From Arsenophonus sp. aPb (GTDB lineage: Bacteria; Pseudomonadota; Gammaproteobacteria; Enterobacterales; Enterobacteriaceae): a stretch of 64,000 nt of DNA. Below the pieces are notes generated by a model. The model did no database searches, was not told the origin of the DNA, and saw only the letters and a list, made by a program, of their open reading frames with translations. Numbering within the stretch: position 1 is the first letter of the stretch; each line of letters begins with the position of its first letter. The DNA lies in the NCBI RefSeq assembly GCF_029873475.1, contig NZ_CP123499.1:1426001-1490000 (forward strand), in the 5' to 3' direction. The position numbers and the translations under genes are program-made. Below are positions 51,526 to 61,887 of this stretch, in pieces.

Positions 51526-52318
51526 TTTTGAATTTAATAAAGCACCACTGAGCGAAGGTATTATCCTTGTTTCACGGATTATTCGGCCAGATTTTCCTGT
51601 TGAACAAGTCAATGCACAACTTAGGCTTCTAGTGGCAAAAGCGAGGCAAGCAATACAAGCTGATGATGATATAGAAACGCAAGTATCTATATTACTAAAA
51701 TTATTTTATCAAGACTGGCTTTTTAGCGGTGTAACGGGGGTTTATTCGCTTTCTGAGGCACTTTGGCTAGATAAAGTGCTAATAGCAAGACAGGGGGCAC
51801 CTGTTTCATTGGGGACAATTTTTTTGCATGTTGCCACTCAATTGCAGTTGCCGGTTATGCCAATTATTTTTCTGACTCAACTTATTCTATGCGTTCGTCG
51901 AGATGATGGCACTTATTGGTATATTGATCCTATAAATGGTGAAACGCTCACCGAGCAGATGCTTGATTTATGGGTTAAGGGAACAATTAGTCCTTTTGCT
52001 CATTTGACGCGAAAAGATATAGAAGAAACTGCACATAGAATTATCATACGCAAAATGTTTGATACAATAAAAGCGGCGTTGATGGAAGAAAAGAAAATGG
52101 AACAAGCACTAAGAGTTTGTGAAACATTATTAATTTTTGATCCGAAAGATCCCTATGAAATACGCGATAGAGGGCTTATTTTTGCTCATCTTGAATGTAA
52201 TCATGTTGCCATTTCTGATTTAAATTATTTTGTTGAGCAATGCCCAGAAGATCCTGTTTCAGAAATGATAAAAATGCAAATCTATTCAATAAAAGGGCAG
52301 CAGGTTACATTGCATTGA
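51509..52318 (+). CDS. sirB1: SirB1 family protein (YchA)
   Basis: A 269-residue cytoplasmic protein of the SirB1/YchA family, a transglutaminase-like domain (about residues 30-175) followed by TPR-like helices. Biochemical role unknown. In E. coli sirB2 lies between prmC and sirB1; here it is missing and sirB1 overlaps prmC. The ATG at 51509 is chosen over the GTG at 51506. Confidence 0.85.
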   Translation: MKTIADFEFNKAPLSEGIILVSRIIRPDFPVEQVNAQLRLLVAKARQAIQADDDIETQVSILLKLFYQDWLFSGVTGVYSLSEALWLDKVLIARQGAPVSLGTIFLHVATQLQLPVMPIIFLTQLILCVRRDDGTYWYIDPINGETLTEQMLDLWVKGTISPFAHLTRKDIEETAHRIIIRKMFDTIKAALMEEKKMEQALRVCETLLIFDPKDPYEIRDRGLIFAHLECNHVAISDLNYFVEQCPEDPVSEMIKMQIYSIKGQQVTLH

Positions 52319-52363
52319 TTATCAAAAATCGTAATTAATTGCTGTCATAAAAAGGGTAAGAGC

Positions 52364-53218
52364 ATGCAATATAAAGTCGTCGCTATTGATGATATTAAAG
52401 TAGCAAATAATCTACCATTTGTTTTATTTGGTGGGATGAATGTACTTGAATCGCGCGATCTGGCAATGAAAATTTGCGAACATTATGTCACCGTAACAGA
52501 CAAGCTTAACATTCCTTTTGTTTTTAAGGCCTCCTTCGACAAAGCGAACCGTTCTTCAATTCATTCCTATCGTGGCCCAGGGCTCGAAGAAGGAATGAAA
52601 ATTTTTCAAGAAATCAAACAAACATTTGGTGTTAAAGTCATTACTGATGTTCATGAACCAGCGCAAGCAGCACCAGTGGCTGAGGTGGTCGATGTTATTC
52701 AACTACCGGCTTTTTTAGCCCGGCAAACTGATCTGGTTGAAGCGATGGCAAAAACCGGTGCGGTTATTAATGTTAAAAAACCACAATTTATTAGCCCTGG
52801 TCAAATGGGAAATATCGTTGAGAAATTTAAAGAAGCCGGTAATGAAAAGGTTATCCTCTGTGATCGCGGAGTAAATTTTGGTTATGATAACTTGGTCGTC
52901 GATATGTTAGGTTTCAATGTTATGATGAATGTATCAAAGGGTTCGCCAGTTATCTTTGATGTTACTCATGCATTGCAATGTCGTGATCCTTTTGGTTCTG
53001 CTTCCGGCGGTCGTCGTGCACAGGTTGCTGAGTTAGCAAGAGCGGGTATGGCAGTTGGTTTGGCGGGATTATTTTTGGAAGCGCATCCTGATCCCGCTAA
53101 CGCTAAATGTGATGGGCCATCGGCACTACCATTAGCAAAATTAGCGCCTTTTCTTGAACAGGTGAAAGCCATCGATGATTTGGTGAAAAGTTTTGCCTCA
53201 TTAGATACCGCTAATTAA
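52364..53218 (+). CDS. kdsA: KdsA, 3-deoxy-8-phosphooctulonate synthase
   Basis: A 284-residue aldolase-type enzyme that condenses PEP and arabinose 5-phosphate to Kdo8P for LPS. Recognisable blocks are VFKASFDKANRSSIHSYRGP, DVIQLPAFLARQTDL, VNVKKPQF-like INVKKPQFISPGQMGN and DVTHALQ. Same length as E. coli. An intact LPS core pathway suggests the organism still makes LPS. Confidence 0.96.
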   Translation: MQYKVVAIDDIKVANNLPFVLFGGMNVLESRDLAMKICEHYVTVTDKLNIPFVFKASFDKANRSSIHSYRGPGLEEGMKIFQEIKQTFGVKVITDVHEPAQAAPVAEVVDVIQLPAFLARQTDLVEAMAKTGAVINVKKPQFISPGQMGNIVEKFKEAGNEKVILCDRGVNFGYDNLVVDMLGFNVMMNVSKGSPVIFDVTHALQCRDPFGSASGGRRAQVAELARAGMAVGLAGLFLEAHPDPANAKCDGPSALPLAKLAPFLEQVKAIDDLVKSFASLDTAN

Positions 53219-53228
53219 TTGTGATTTT

Positions 53229-54131
53229 ATGCAGTTAAATGATGTTGTTACTATGTTTGGCGCTGATCTTCAGCGCCGCTACGGTGAAAAAATTCATAAG
53301 ATCAGTTTGCATGGTGGTTTTAATTGCCCTAATCGGGATGGCTCATTAGGGCGTGGCGGCTGTACCTTTTGTAATGTTGCCTCTTTTTCCGATGAACAAC
53401 AACAGCAATTTTCCATCCAGCAACAGATCGAGCTAAAAGTAAAAAAAATTCATCGTGCTCAGCGTTATCTGGCTTATTTCCAAGCTTATACCAATACCTA
53501 TGCTGAAGTTTCTATTCTAAAAGCCTTATATCAACAGGCATTAAATCAGGCTAATATTGTTGGACTTTGTGTTGGTACGCGACCGGATTGTGTTTCGCAA
53601 CCAGTATTGGATTTATTAGTCGAATATCAGCAGCAAGGATATGAAATCTGGTTGGAACTGGGTTTACAAACCTCCCATGATAAAACCTTAAAAAGAATTA
53701 ATCGAGGCCACGACTTTGCCTGCTATGAAAAAATTGCTCGAATTGCTAGCAAAAAGGGATTAAATGTTTGTGTCCACTTAATTGTTGGACTGCCAGGGGA
53801 AACAGCTAAAGAAAATTTGCAAACTTTATCTCGCGTTATTGATACCGATGCTGATGGTATTAAATTGCATCCCTTACATATTGTTGATGGAAGTATAATG
53901 GCAAAAGCTTGGCGAGCAGGACGTTTGTTATCACTTGAATTAACTCAATACGTTGAAATGGCCGGAGAAATGATCCGTCATACGCCAAAAAATATTATTT
54001 ACCATCGGATCTGCGCCAATGCCCGCAAGCCGACTTTACTTGCGCCAGATTGGTGCGCCAATCGTTGGTTAGGCATGAATGCGTTATATCAATATCTTAG
54101 TCGTTATGGCGGTCAGGGATCTGCGGTATAA
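53229..54131 (+). CDS. yhcC: YhcC-like radical SAM protein
   Basis: A 300-residue radical SAM protein of the TIGR01212 family. The cluster cysteines are in CPNRDGSLGRGGCTFC. Further blocks are GLCVGTRPDCV, ELGLQTSHDKTLKRINRGHD and HLIVGLPGE. Substrate unknown. In E. coli yhcC lies elsewhere, near gltB; here it follows kdsA by 10 bp. Confidence 0.85.
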   Translation: MQLNDVVTMFGADLQRRYGEKIHKISLHGGFNCPNRDGSLGRGGCTFCNVASFSDEQQQQFSIQQQIELKVKKIHRAQRYLAYFQAYTNTYAEVSILKALYQQALNQANIVGLCVGTRPDCVSQPVLDLLVEYQQQGYEIWLELGLQTSHDKTLKRINRGHDFACYEKIARIASKKGLNVCVHLIVGLPGETAKENLQTLSRVIDTDADGIKLHPLHIVDGSIMAKAWRAGRLLSLELTQYVEMAGEMIRHTPKNIIYHRICANARKPTLLAPDWCANRWLGMNALYQYLSRYGGQGSAV

Positions 54132-54175
54132 ATGTGTGGTGGGGAATTTAAATAGTTGCAGAAAGACATTTTATA

Positions 54176-54265
54176 TGGCGGTGAGGGAGGGATTCGAACC
54201 CTCGATACGTTTTCACGTATACACACTTTCCAGGCGTGCTCCTTCAGCCACTCGGACACCTCACC
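54176..54265 (-). tRNA. tRNA-Ser(GGA)
   Basis: Full cloverleaf on the minus strand with encoded CCA: acceptor GGTGAGG pairs with CCTCACC, anticodon loop CTGGAAA with anticodon GGA, a long class II variable arm (TATACGTGAAAACGTATC) and GGTTCGAATCC in the T arm. 90 nt with CCA. Confidence 0.97.
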
Positions 54266-54486
54266 GGTTATCATGCTAATATAGCGATACTAGCATGACG
54301 GGGCGCTACTATAGGAAAAAGCAGACTAACCGTCAATAATATATTGCAACTTTTGCCTCTTTTTGCAGTTAACCAGATAAATAAAGACCAATCTGTTGAA
54401 AATATATTCAATATTGCTAGTCAATGTTTTATTGTCCTTACTAAGAAGTAAAATTATTAAATGTATAGCATAAGTTGGAAATAATA

Positions 54487-55035
54487 ATGAATGAATTTTC
54501 CGTGATTTGCCGAATATTAGGAACCCTCTTTAATCGTTCGCCAGAGGATCCGGTTACTAAACCTCTATTCGAATTGATTATGCAAGATCAATTGAAATTG
54601 TCTTGGCCATTAGAGCAAGATGAATTATTAACGCAATTAGCTGCTAGCAGTCAGGATCTAGCGCTAGTGATTAAAGATTTTAAGCAACTATTTCTTGATC
54701 CTAGCTCAGCTATTGCTAATGGTATTAGTCAATATAGTGAAATATCCGCCACGGCAGTTAATGAATTTTTATTAGCAAATGGCATACCGCTATCAGCGGA
54801 AAAAACTGATCGTTTTGCGGCTTTGTTATTGGCAGCATCTTGGTTGGAAGATAATGCGCCGCAGGATCCGCTATTGACTCAAATTCAGTTATTTGATCAG
54901 TTTATTTTACCTGCCAGCGAATTATTTTTTAGCCAAGTGGAAACCCATGCAGTGAGTGATTTTTATCCTACTTTAGTTATGATAACGCGTGAAGCTTTAG
55001 TGGCATTGCGCGAAGAGCTGGTCGATAGCGAGTGA
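54487..55035 (+). CDS. ycdY: YcdY, TorD-family chaperone
   Basis: A 182-residue cytoplasmic all-helical redox-enzyme maturation chaperone of the TorD family. It matches E. coli YcdY (MNEFSVICRILG, WPLEQDELLTQL, LLLAASWLEDNA). YcdY assists zinc insertion in YcdX and affects swarming; ycdX is not in the window. The ATG at 54487 is chosen over the upstream TTG at 54475. Confidence 0.85.
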   Translation: MNEFSVICRILGTLFNRSPEDPVTKPLFELIMQDQLKLSWPLEQDELLTQLAASSQDLALVIKDFKQLFLDPSSAIANGISQYSEISATAVNEFLLANGIPLSAEKTDRFAALLLAASWLEDNAPQDPLLTQIQLFDQFILPASELFFSQVETHAVSDFYPTLVMITREALVALREELVDSE

Positions 55036-55119
55036 CGCTGTCACTTAATATTAAAATCTAACAGGCGAGAATAGAGCGCCTGTTATGCCTTATTGGCAGT
55101 TTGATAGTTGCTAATTTGC

Positions 55120-55680
55120 TCATTCTACTAATGGTATAACTAGCTTACCCGGTTTGACTTCAAGCCCTTTGGCGATTTTTTTGGCTAATGCTTCTGCTTT
55201 ACTTTTTTCTGGTTGTAATACATAGACAGGATTTTTCTCAAAATAGGCTTTTAAGGAGTTATTAACAATCGGCAGTATTGGGCTAATCGTGCTGGCCATT
55301 TTTTCAGGTGTGATTTTGTGATCAGAAATTTCCAACTGTTTTAAATAGATGGCACCGGTTTTTACATCAAAATAGGGCAGTGAAGTGATAGCTAAAGACA
55401 CTTCGGCCTGTGTTGAACCAAATAGCGTTTCAAGGTTAATTTTGGCTACGCCCATTAAGGTGATTTTATTCGGCTCAGTTCGACCTATTTGAGCAGAAAG
55501 ATTAGCTAAATCGATACTGGCATCTGCAAGTCCAGCAATGCCTATTTTTTTACTGTAGTGAGTATGTTTGATCAGATAGTTATTAATGGTGTCTTCACTA
55601 ATACTGAATTCGGTTAATTGATCGCATCCAGCTATCACTCCACATAGTAACAATAGTGCTGCGGTAAAAAAATGCTTCAT
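55120..55680 (-). CDS. yceB: YceB, DUF1439 lipoprotein
   Basis: A 186-residue lipoprotein of unknown function (DUF1439, SMP-like lipid-binding fold). The lipobox is VIAGC (Cys19). The mature part starts FSISEDTINNYL, as in E. coli YceB. Same strand as the mdtH pseudogene; grxB, which separates yceB and mdtH in E. coli, is missing. Confidence 0.85.
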   Translation of the reverse strand: MKHFFTAALLLLCGVIAGCDQLTEFSISEDTINNYLIKHTHYSKKIGIAGLADASIDLANLSAQIGRTEPNKITLMGVAKINLETLFGSTQAEVSLAITSLPYFDVKTGAIYLKQLEISDHKITPEKMASTISPILPIVNNSLKAYFEKNPVYVLQPEKSKAEALAKKIAKGLEVKPGKLVIPLVE

Positions 55681-55724
55681 ATTTTATTTTTCTCCTGTAA
55701 CTTTGATAGCAAGATTGTACACAA

Positions 55725-56842
55725 CTATTCATCGTTATTGATGATAGTTTTGTTTTGCTGCTGATTAAATTGTTGGTACAAAGCCCATAGGGTTAATAAT
55801 CCTATTATGGTTAATAGATACCAAGGTAGTGCCGGTAAATTCCACTGATATCCGATATCATATAGCCAACCGCCACCGATATAACCTATTGCACCGCCTA
55901 AAGCATGGCCTAATCGGCTAAAACCCATATAACTGCCGCGAGCGTGAGGATCTGCCAATGAAGCACTTAATGTTTCACGTGCTGGCTCAGCAGTGATAGT
56001 ACCCCAGTCATTAACCGTTGCTCGAGGCGAAAATGCTTTTCACTCCAACGGGCGATTGGATAAAGTAAGGTTAAAGAAATAATGGCTTCAATGGCATACA
56101 TCCATTTAATGGCGGTCGGTGAACCGGTTATTTCATTAACAACAATTGGAAACATTAACATAACTTGCACGAACAAAATAAAATAGCCAGTCAGAGTAAG
56201 GATGTATTTTATAAAGCGTTGATCGCGAAAAACTTTACTCATACCGATACGAATCGATGTTCGACTCGTTGAGATACGATAAGCAGGTAACAACCAGGCG
56301 TTGGAAATGGCCGCGATAATAAAAATTGTTGTACCCGTCCAACAAACAAACTGAAAATCATACATTAAAAGCCAGCCACCGAGTAGGGCACCGAGAACAG
56401 CCCCTGCACTATCTTGCATTAATAATAATGAATAAAAGCGACCTCTTTCATGGGGTTTGGTTAACTTAATGACTAAAGCAGTACGAGGAGGATCAAATAA
56501 AGTTCCGCCTAAGGCGGACAGAATGCAGGAGAACCACAAAATCCAGGGAACAGTAGCCATTGCCATTAAAGCGAAACCGACAGCACGTAACAACATGCCT
56601 AGCACTATCATTGGCTTAGCACCAAAACGATCGGCTATTGCGCCGCCGAAAATACCTAAACCTTGTTGGAATATTTGTCTAAGGCCAAGGGCAAAACCAA
56701 CCACTAAGCCAGGCCAACCTAATTGTTCAACAAAGTGAATCGATATTAGTGGAAATACGACAAAAAAACCCAATACGACTAACATATTATCGAGTAAAAG
56801 AAAATATTTACCGAGGTTTCGCGCTTTTGTTACTGGAGACAT
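55725..56842 (-). pseudogene. mdtH: MdtH, MFS drug exporter, disrupted by an internal deletion
   Basis: An MFS efflux pump gene split in two frames. The first 286 or so codons are normal (FFVVFPLISIHFVEQLGWPG, LFDPPRTALVIKLT) up to RLEQRLMTG near 56005, then the frame goes wrong and stops at 55967. The other frame carries on with TAEPARETLSASLADPHARG and YMGFSRLGHALGGAIGYIGG. Compared with E. coli MdtH (402 residues), about 30 codons covering one helix are lost, roughly 91 bp, which also shifts the frame. Not functional as it stands. Confidence 0.88.
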
Positions 56843-56965
56843 TAAGCACCATTGGGTATCGCATAGTGATATTTTGTAAATATAATACTAGTAGATTAGA
56901 TATACTTACTATTGTAAAAACAAAATATATTTATATTCATCACAAATATCCTGGAGTTGGCTGCG

Positions 56966-57544
56966 ATGTTTGGATATCGAACCAAAGAGCCTGAATGTTA
57001 TTTTATTACTGAACGTTTGATCATACGGTTAGCTTGTGAAACTGATGCTAATCGTCTGGTTGATTACTATTGCCGGAACGAAAATTTTTTAAAGCCTTGG
57101 GAACCCATTCGGGATAGTAGTTATTATCAGCCTTCAGCCTGGACTAAACGTTTGCATATTATGGCAGAAATGCATCGTAGGAAAAGTGCTTTTCATTTCC
57201 TGTTGTTAGATAAGTGTGAAACTAAAGTTATCGGAGTGATTAATTTTAGCAATGTTATTAGAGGGGCTTTTCAGGCTTGTTATCTTGGTTATTCAATGTG
57301 TGAAATATGGCAAGGAAAGGGATTAATGTATGAAGCATTAATACCGACGATCAATTTTATGCAATATCAGCAGCAGATGCATAGAATTATGGCAAATTAT
57401 ATGCCACATAACCATCGCAGTGGTAATTTACTGAAAAGGATAGGTTTCAAACCAGAGGGATATGCGAAAGCTTATTTAAAAATTAATGGTGAATGGCGTG
57501 ATCATATTTTAATGTCACTAATTAGCAAAAATAACCAGGAATAA
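56966..57544 (+). CDS. rimJ: RimJ, ribosomal-protein S5 N-acetyltransferase
   Basis: A 192-residue GNAT acetyltransferase acting on the N-terminal Ala of ribosomal protein S5. Typical parts are ERLIIRLACETDA, FHFLLLDKCETKVIGVINF and YSMCEIWQGKGLMYEAL (acetyl-CoA loop). The ATG at 56966 has GGAG nine bases upstream. Divergent from mdtH as in E. coli. Confidence 0.92.
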   Translation: MFGYRTKEPECYFITERLIIRLACETDANRLVDYYCRNENFLKPWEPIRDSSYYQPSAWTKRLHIMAEMHRRKSAFHFLLLDKCETKVIGVINFSNVIRGAFQACYLGYSMCEIWQGKGLMYEALIPTINFMQYQQQMHRIMANYMPHNHRSGNLLKRIGFKPEGYAKAYLKINGEWRDHILMSLISKNNQE

Positions 57545-57686
57545 TTTTGCTAAATAAAACCAGCATAATAATGATCGATTTTTTTTGCTAGTTTAGTAAA
57601 AATAGTTATTTTAATTCATGGTCATGCTTACAGGTCGCTGATACACTTTATCAATCTATTATGGTCATCATTAATAAAGATATTGC

Positions 57687-59222
57687 ATGAATCTACTAAA
57701 ATCGTTAGCAGCGATAAGCTCTATGACTATGTTTTCCCGAATATTAGGTTTTATTCGTGATGCGATTATCGCCCGTTTTTTTGGTGCTGGTATGGCGACA
57801 GACGCTTTTTTTGTTGCTTTTAGATTGCCGAATCTTTTGCGCCGAATTTTTGCTGAAGGCGCATTTTCTCAAGCATTTGTTCCTCTCTTAGCAGAATATA
57901 AAAATCAGCAAGGTGATGAGGCTACTCGCACTTTTATTGCTTATGTCTCCGGTTTATTGACCGTGATTTTGGCCATTGTTACATTGGCAGGGATATTAGC
58001 GGCCCCTTGGATTATTTATATTACCGCACCTGGTTTTACCGATACACCGGATAAATTTGATTTAACCGTTCGTTTATTGAGAATCACTTTTCCATATATT
58101 TTATTGATCTCTTTAGTTTCGTTGGGAGGGGCTATCTTAAATACTTGGAACCGTTTTTCTGTTCCTGCTTTTGCCCCTACCTTACTTAATATCAGTATGA
58201 TTATGTCAGTACTGTTGTTAGCACCATATTGTAAACCACCTATTATAGCGTTAGCGTGGGGGGTTTTTGCTGGTGGTATTTTACAGTTGTTGTATCAATT
58301 ACCTTATTTAAAAAAAATAGGTATGTTAGTTTTACCGCGTATCTCTTTGCGTAATAGCGGTGTGTGGCGAGTAATGAAGTTAATGGCGCCAGCGATTATT
58401 GGTGTTTCAGTAAGCCAAATTTCGTTAATTATTAATACTATTTTTGCTTCATTTTTACAATCAGGTTCTGTGTCGTGGATGTATTATGCAGACCGATTAA
58501 TGGAACTTCCTACCGGTGTTTTAGGGGTAGCACTGGGTACTATTCTATTACCTTCTTTGGCGAAAAGTTTCTCCACTGGTGATCACAAAGAATATCAGCG
58601 TTTAATGGACTGGGGGTTACGGCTTTGCTTTTTATTAGCACTACCTTGCGCTATTGCATTGGCTATTTTAGCTCAGCCATTAACGGTGTCACTTTTTCAG
58701 TATGGCAATTTTACCGGCTATGATGCGGTAATGACTCAGCGGGCCTTAATTGCCTACTGTGTCGGTTTAATGGGGTTAATTATCGTTAAAGTATTAGCAC
58801 CTGGGTTTTATTCGAGACAAGATATTAAAACACCGGTCAAAATTGCCATTATTACCTTAATTTTGACACAATTAATGAATCTTGCCTTTATTGGCCCGCT
58901 AAAACATGCTGGCTTGGCCTTATCAATCGGTTTAGCGGCATGTTTTAATGCTTTGATGCTTTATTGGCAATTACGCCGCCAGGCAATTTTTATCCCATTA
59001 GCTGGCTGGGGGAAATTCTTGTTCAAATTAGTTGCCGCTTTAATGGTTATGGTCGCGGTATTATTGCTGGTATTAAATTTTATGCCGGCCTGGGAGCAGG
59101 GAAATATGTTGATACGGATTATGCGGTTATTATTGGTGGTTTTTGCCGGTGCAATAAGTTATTTTGCGGCATTATTTGTTTTTGGTTTTCGTTTGCGAGA
59201 CTTTTCACAGCGAGCTATTTAG
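57687..59222 (+). CDS. murJ: MurJ, lipid II flippase
   Basis: A 511-residue, 14-helix MOP-superfamily flippase that moves lipid II across the inner membrane for peptidoglycan synthesis. Same length as E. coli MurJ. The N-terminus MNLLKSLAAISSMTMFSRIL, RDAIIARFFGAG, and the conserved region NLLRRIFAEGAFSQAFVP are intact. yceH and mviM, which stand between rimJ and murJ in E. coli, are absent. Confidence 0.96.
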   Translation: MNLLKSLAAISSMTMFSRILGFIRDAIIARFFGAGMATDAFFVAFRLPNLLRRIFAEGAFSQAFVPLLAEYKNQQGDEATRTFIAYVSGLLTVILAIVTLAGILAAPWIIYITAPGFTDTPDKFDLTVRLLRITFPYILLISLVSLGGAILNTWNRFSVPAFAPTLLNISMIMSVLLLAPYCKPPIIALAWGVFAGGILQLLYQLPYLKKIGMLVLPRISLRNSGVWRVMKLMAPAIIGVSVSQISLIINTIFASFLQSGSVSWMYYADRLMELPTGVLGVALGTILLPSLAKSFSTGDHKEYQRLMDWGLRLCFLLALPCAIALAILAQPLTVSLFQYGNFTGYDAVMTQRALIAYCVGLMGLIIVKVLAPGFYSRQDIKTPVKIAIITLILTQLMNLAFIGPLKHAGLALSIGLAACFNALMLYWQLRRQAIFIPLAGWGKFLFKLVAALMVMVAVLLLVLNFMPAWEQGNMLIRIMRLLLVVFAGAISYFAALFVFGFRLRDFSQRAI

Positions 59223-59268
59223 TTAATTAAGCGATAAATAGTCTTGGTTAAGTGATCATGAGTAGGGT

Positions 59269-59292
59269 GAAAAAGCGTTAAGGCGCTTTTTT
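59269..59292 (+). terminator. Rho-independent terminator after murJ
   Basis: A stem AAAAAGCG/CGCTTTTT with a 6-base loop and TTATTG after it, about 50 bp beyond murJ. Confidence 0.8.
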
Positions 59293-59360
59293 ATTGTCCA
59301 TCAAAACTGGTAAACTCACTGGCTTTACAATCTAAAGAGGGTATTGGCAACAAATAGATT

Positions 59361-59437
59361 TGGTGCGTCCGAGTGGACTCGAACCACCGACCCCCACCAT
59401 GTCAAGGTGGTGCTCTAACCAACTGAGCTACGGACGC
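59361..59437 (-). tRNA. tRNA-Val(GAC), copy 1
   Basis: 77 nt on the minus strand with encoded CCA. Acceptor GCGTCCG pairs with CGGACGC; anticodon loop TTGACAT gives anticodon GAC; T arm GGTTCGAGTCC. It has the sequence of the E. coli valVW type. Confidence 0.97.
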
Positions 59438-59462
59438 ACAAGATAAATATATCGCTAACAAT

Positions 59463-59539
59463 TGGTGCGTCCGAGTGGACTCGAACCACCGACCCCCACC
59501 ATGTCAAGGTGGTGCTCTAACCAACTGAGCTACGGACGC
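59463..59539 (-). tRNA. tRNA-Val(GAC), copy 2
   Basis: Identical to the preceding tRNA and 25 bp from it, so the pair is a tandem duplication as in E. coli valV-valW. Confidence 0.97.
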
Positions 59540-59704
59540 AATAAGAATTGCTATGGCGACAATGTGGAAACGAATATTAACGGGCAGTTTCCATTCTGGC
59601 AAGGGAAAAAATACAATTTTACGTCTAACTGCTCGTATTTAATGCTATTTAGCATAAAAGAACAATTTTCATTGTTTATACCTTTTGCCCGTTTGACAAA
59701 AAAG

Positions 59705-61078
59705 TTATCGAGTTGAATGCTGTAATACAAACTCGTCTGGTTGGCGTTGAAGCCATAATATGCGAGAAAGTATCATGATAGCTGATGCCGTTAAGCCAAT
59801 AATAAAACCGATCCAGAAACCTCTAGGCCCCAGATGTGGCACAATAAAGTCAGTTAAACCAAGTAGATAACCTATTGGTAGACCGAGCAACCAGTAAGCA
59901 ATGAAAGTGATAAAGAAAATCGAACGGGTATCTTTATAGCCGCGTAATATACCGGCGCCAATTACCTGAATGGCATCGGAAATCTGATAAATTGCAGCGA
60001 ATAACATTAATTGTGACGCCAAAAGCACCACTTCTGGATTGCGATTATACATTAATGCGATCTGCTCTCTAAGTGACACTGTCACAAGTGCGGTGCAGCA
60101 AGCTACTGTTAAACCGACCATAATACTAGCATAGGCTGATGTTTTTGCGTTTTCAGTTGAAGAACTGCCTAAATTATATCCGACGCGAATGGTTGCTGCT
60201 ATACCTAGAGAAATAGGAAACATAAACATTAACGAACTAAAATTTAATGCTACTTGATGTCCTGCGACAGCGATAATACCTAATGGCGCGACCAGTAATG
60301 CGACAATAGCAAAAAGTGTCACTTCGAAGAAATAAGCAAGACCAATAGGTAATCCTAACGCAAACAGATGTTTTAATAACGAAAAGTCAGGTAAAGCAAA
60401 TTGTTTATTAGCACGGATATCTCGTTGCGAAGGGGTATGGCGGATATACCAACGCATAAAAAAGAACATTGCCCAATATACCGAGGCAGTGGCTACACCA
60501 CAACCGACACCACCAAGCGCCGGAGCACCAAAATGACCATAGATAAAAATATAGTTGATTGGTATGTTAATAAATAAACCAAGAAAACCAATGAACATGC
60601 CGGGTTTTGTTTTAGATAATCCATCGCACTGACTACGTAAAACTTGATAAAAAAGATAGCCTGGTGCTCCCCACATAATGGCATGTAAAAACCGCACCGC
60701 TTTATTTGCCAGTTCATGATCAATATTAGGCATATTATTTATAATATGATGGGCGTTATAAATAACACCAATGACCAAAAGTGATAAAAAGAAAGCTAGC
60801 CATAAACCTTGTTGTATATGATTACCAATAACTTGACGTCGGCCTGAACCATTTAATTGCGCTACCACCGGAGTTAAAGCCATCAATAAGCCGTGGCCAA
60901 ACAAAATAGCAGGTAACCAGATAGAGGTTCCTACCGCAACTGCAGACATATCTGTTTCACTGACTTTGCCCGCCATTACTGTATCGACAAAACCCATCGC
61001 GGTTTGTGAGAATTGAGCAAGAATAATCGGAATACCCAATGCTAATAGGCTTTGTGCCTCTTTAAAATATTTATTCAC
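59705..61078 (-). CDS. mdtK: MdtK (NorM), MATE multidrug exporter
   Basis: A 457-residue, 12-helix Na+- or H+-coupled MATE efflux pump; same length as E. coli MdtK. Family blocks are FSQTAMGFVDTVMAGKVSETD, LTPVVAQLNGSGRRQ and the second-half repeat with AATIRVGYNLG. Divergent from ribE, as in E. coli. Confidence 0.94.
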   Translation of the reverse strand: MNKYFKEAQSLLALGIPIILAQFSQTAMGFVDTVMAGKVSETDMSAVAVGTSIWLPAILFGHGLLMALTPVVAQLNGSGRRQVIGNHIQQGLWLAFFLSLLVIGVIYNAHHIINNMPNIDHELANKAVRFLHAIMWGAPGYLFYQVLRSQCDGLSKTKPGMFIGFLGLFINIPINYIFIYGHFGAPALGGVGCGVATASVYWAMFFFMRWYIRHTPSQRDIRANKQFALPDFSLLKHLFALGLPIGLAYFFEVTLFAIVALLVAPLGIIAVAGHQVALNFSSLMFMFPISLGIAATIRVGYNLGSSSTENAKTSAYASIMVGLTVACCTALVTVSLREQIALMYNRNPEVVLLASQLMLFAAIYQISDAIQVIGAGILRGYKDTRSIFFITFIAYWLLGLPIGYLLGLTDFIVPHLGPRGFWIGFIIGLTASAIMILSRILWLQRQPDEFVLQHSTR

Positions 61079-61275
61079 CCACCATACCTTATAAAAAATG
61101 AACAGATGCTGGAAAAGGAATTGATTCCTTAAAAAATTACTTATTGTATCGATTTGGTAAAGTTATCGCTATAAATAGATAGAAAGCTACCATATTTATT
61201 GTTTCTTGAGTGCTTATCTAGCATAAGTGGCGTAGAATGATGACTAATTTGTTATTAAAGTTGGGAACTCAATAT

Positions 61276-61887
61276 ATGTTTACAGGCATTGTGAAAGGAA
61301 AAGGAACATTAATTGCGGTGGAAGATAGCGTTAATTTTCGTACTTATACTGTCCAATTTCCTAGTGAATTACTCGCTGGTTTAGAAACAGGCGCCTCTGT
61401 GGCTAATAATGGCTGTTGTTTAACGGTAACTCATATTAATGGGGATAAAGTGAGTTTTGATTTAATGAAGGAGACTCTGCGACTGACAAACTTAGGCAGT
61501 TTAAAACTAGGCGATATGATTAATTTAGAGAGATCAGCAAAATATGGTGATGAAATTGGTGGCCATGTTATGTCGGGTCATATTATTACTACCGCCGAAG
61601 TAGCTAAGATTTTTAAAGCTGAAAATAATCTCCAAATTTGGTTTTATGTGCATGATAAACAATTAATGAAATATATTCTGCATAAGGGATTTATTGGTAT
61701 TGATGGAATCAGCTTAACAGTCGGGGATGTGGTTAATAATCGTTTTTGTGTCCATCTGATCCCAGAAACCATTGCGCGTACCACAATTGCACAAAGGCGT
61801 CTGGGAGAAAAAGTTAATATCGAAATTGATGCTCATACTCAAGCGGTAGTCGATACTGTTGAGCGGGTGATGGCTCAAAAAATATAA
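61276..61887 (+). CDS. ribE: RibE, riboflavin synthase alpha chain
   Basis: A 203-residue enzyme that dismutates two 6,7-dimethyl-8-ribityllumazines to riboflavin. Two lumazine-binding repeats: MFTGIVKGKG (start) with GCCLTVTHINGDKVSFDLM, and GHVMSGHIITTAEV with GIDGISLTVGDV. The ATG at 61276 restores the invariant MFTGI start; the frame is open 39 bases further up. No FMN riboswitch was seen. Confidence 0.95.
   Translation: MFTGIVKGKGTLIAVEDSVNFRTYTVQFPSELLAGLETGASVANNGCCLTVTHINGDKVSFDLMKETLRLTNLGSLKLGDMINLERSAKYGDEIGGHVMSGHIITTAEVAKIFKAENNLQIWFYVHDKQLMKYILHKGFIGIDGISLTVGDVVNNRFCVHLIPETIARTTIAQRRLGEKVNIEIDAHTQAVVDTVERVMAQKI

Noticed and set aside
54079..54279. Open frame across tRNA-Ser
   Set aside because: Same artefact: most of it is the complement of the tRNA.
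59462..59716. Open frame across the second tRNA-Val
   Set aside because: It begins within the complement of a tRNA gene and has no protein similarity; a common annotation artefact.
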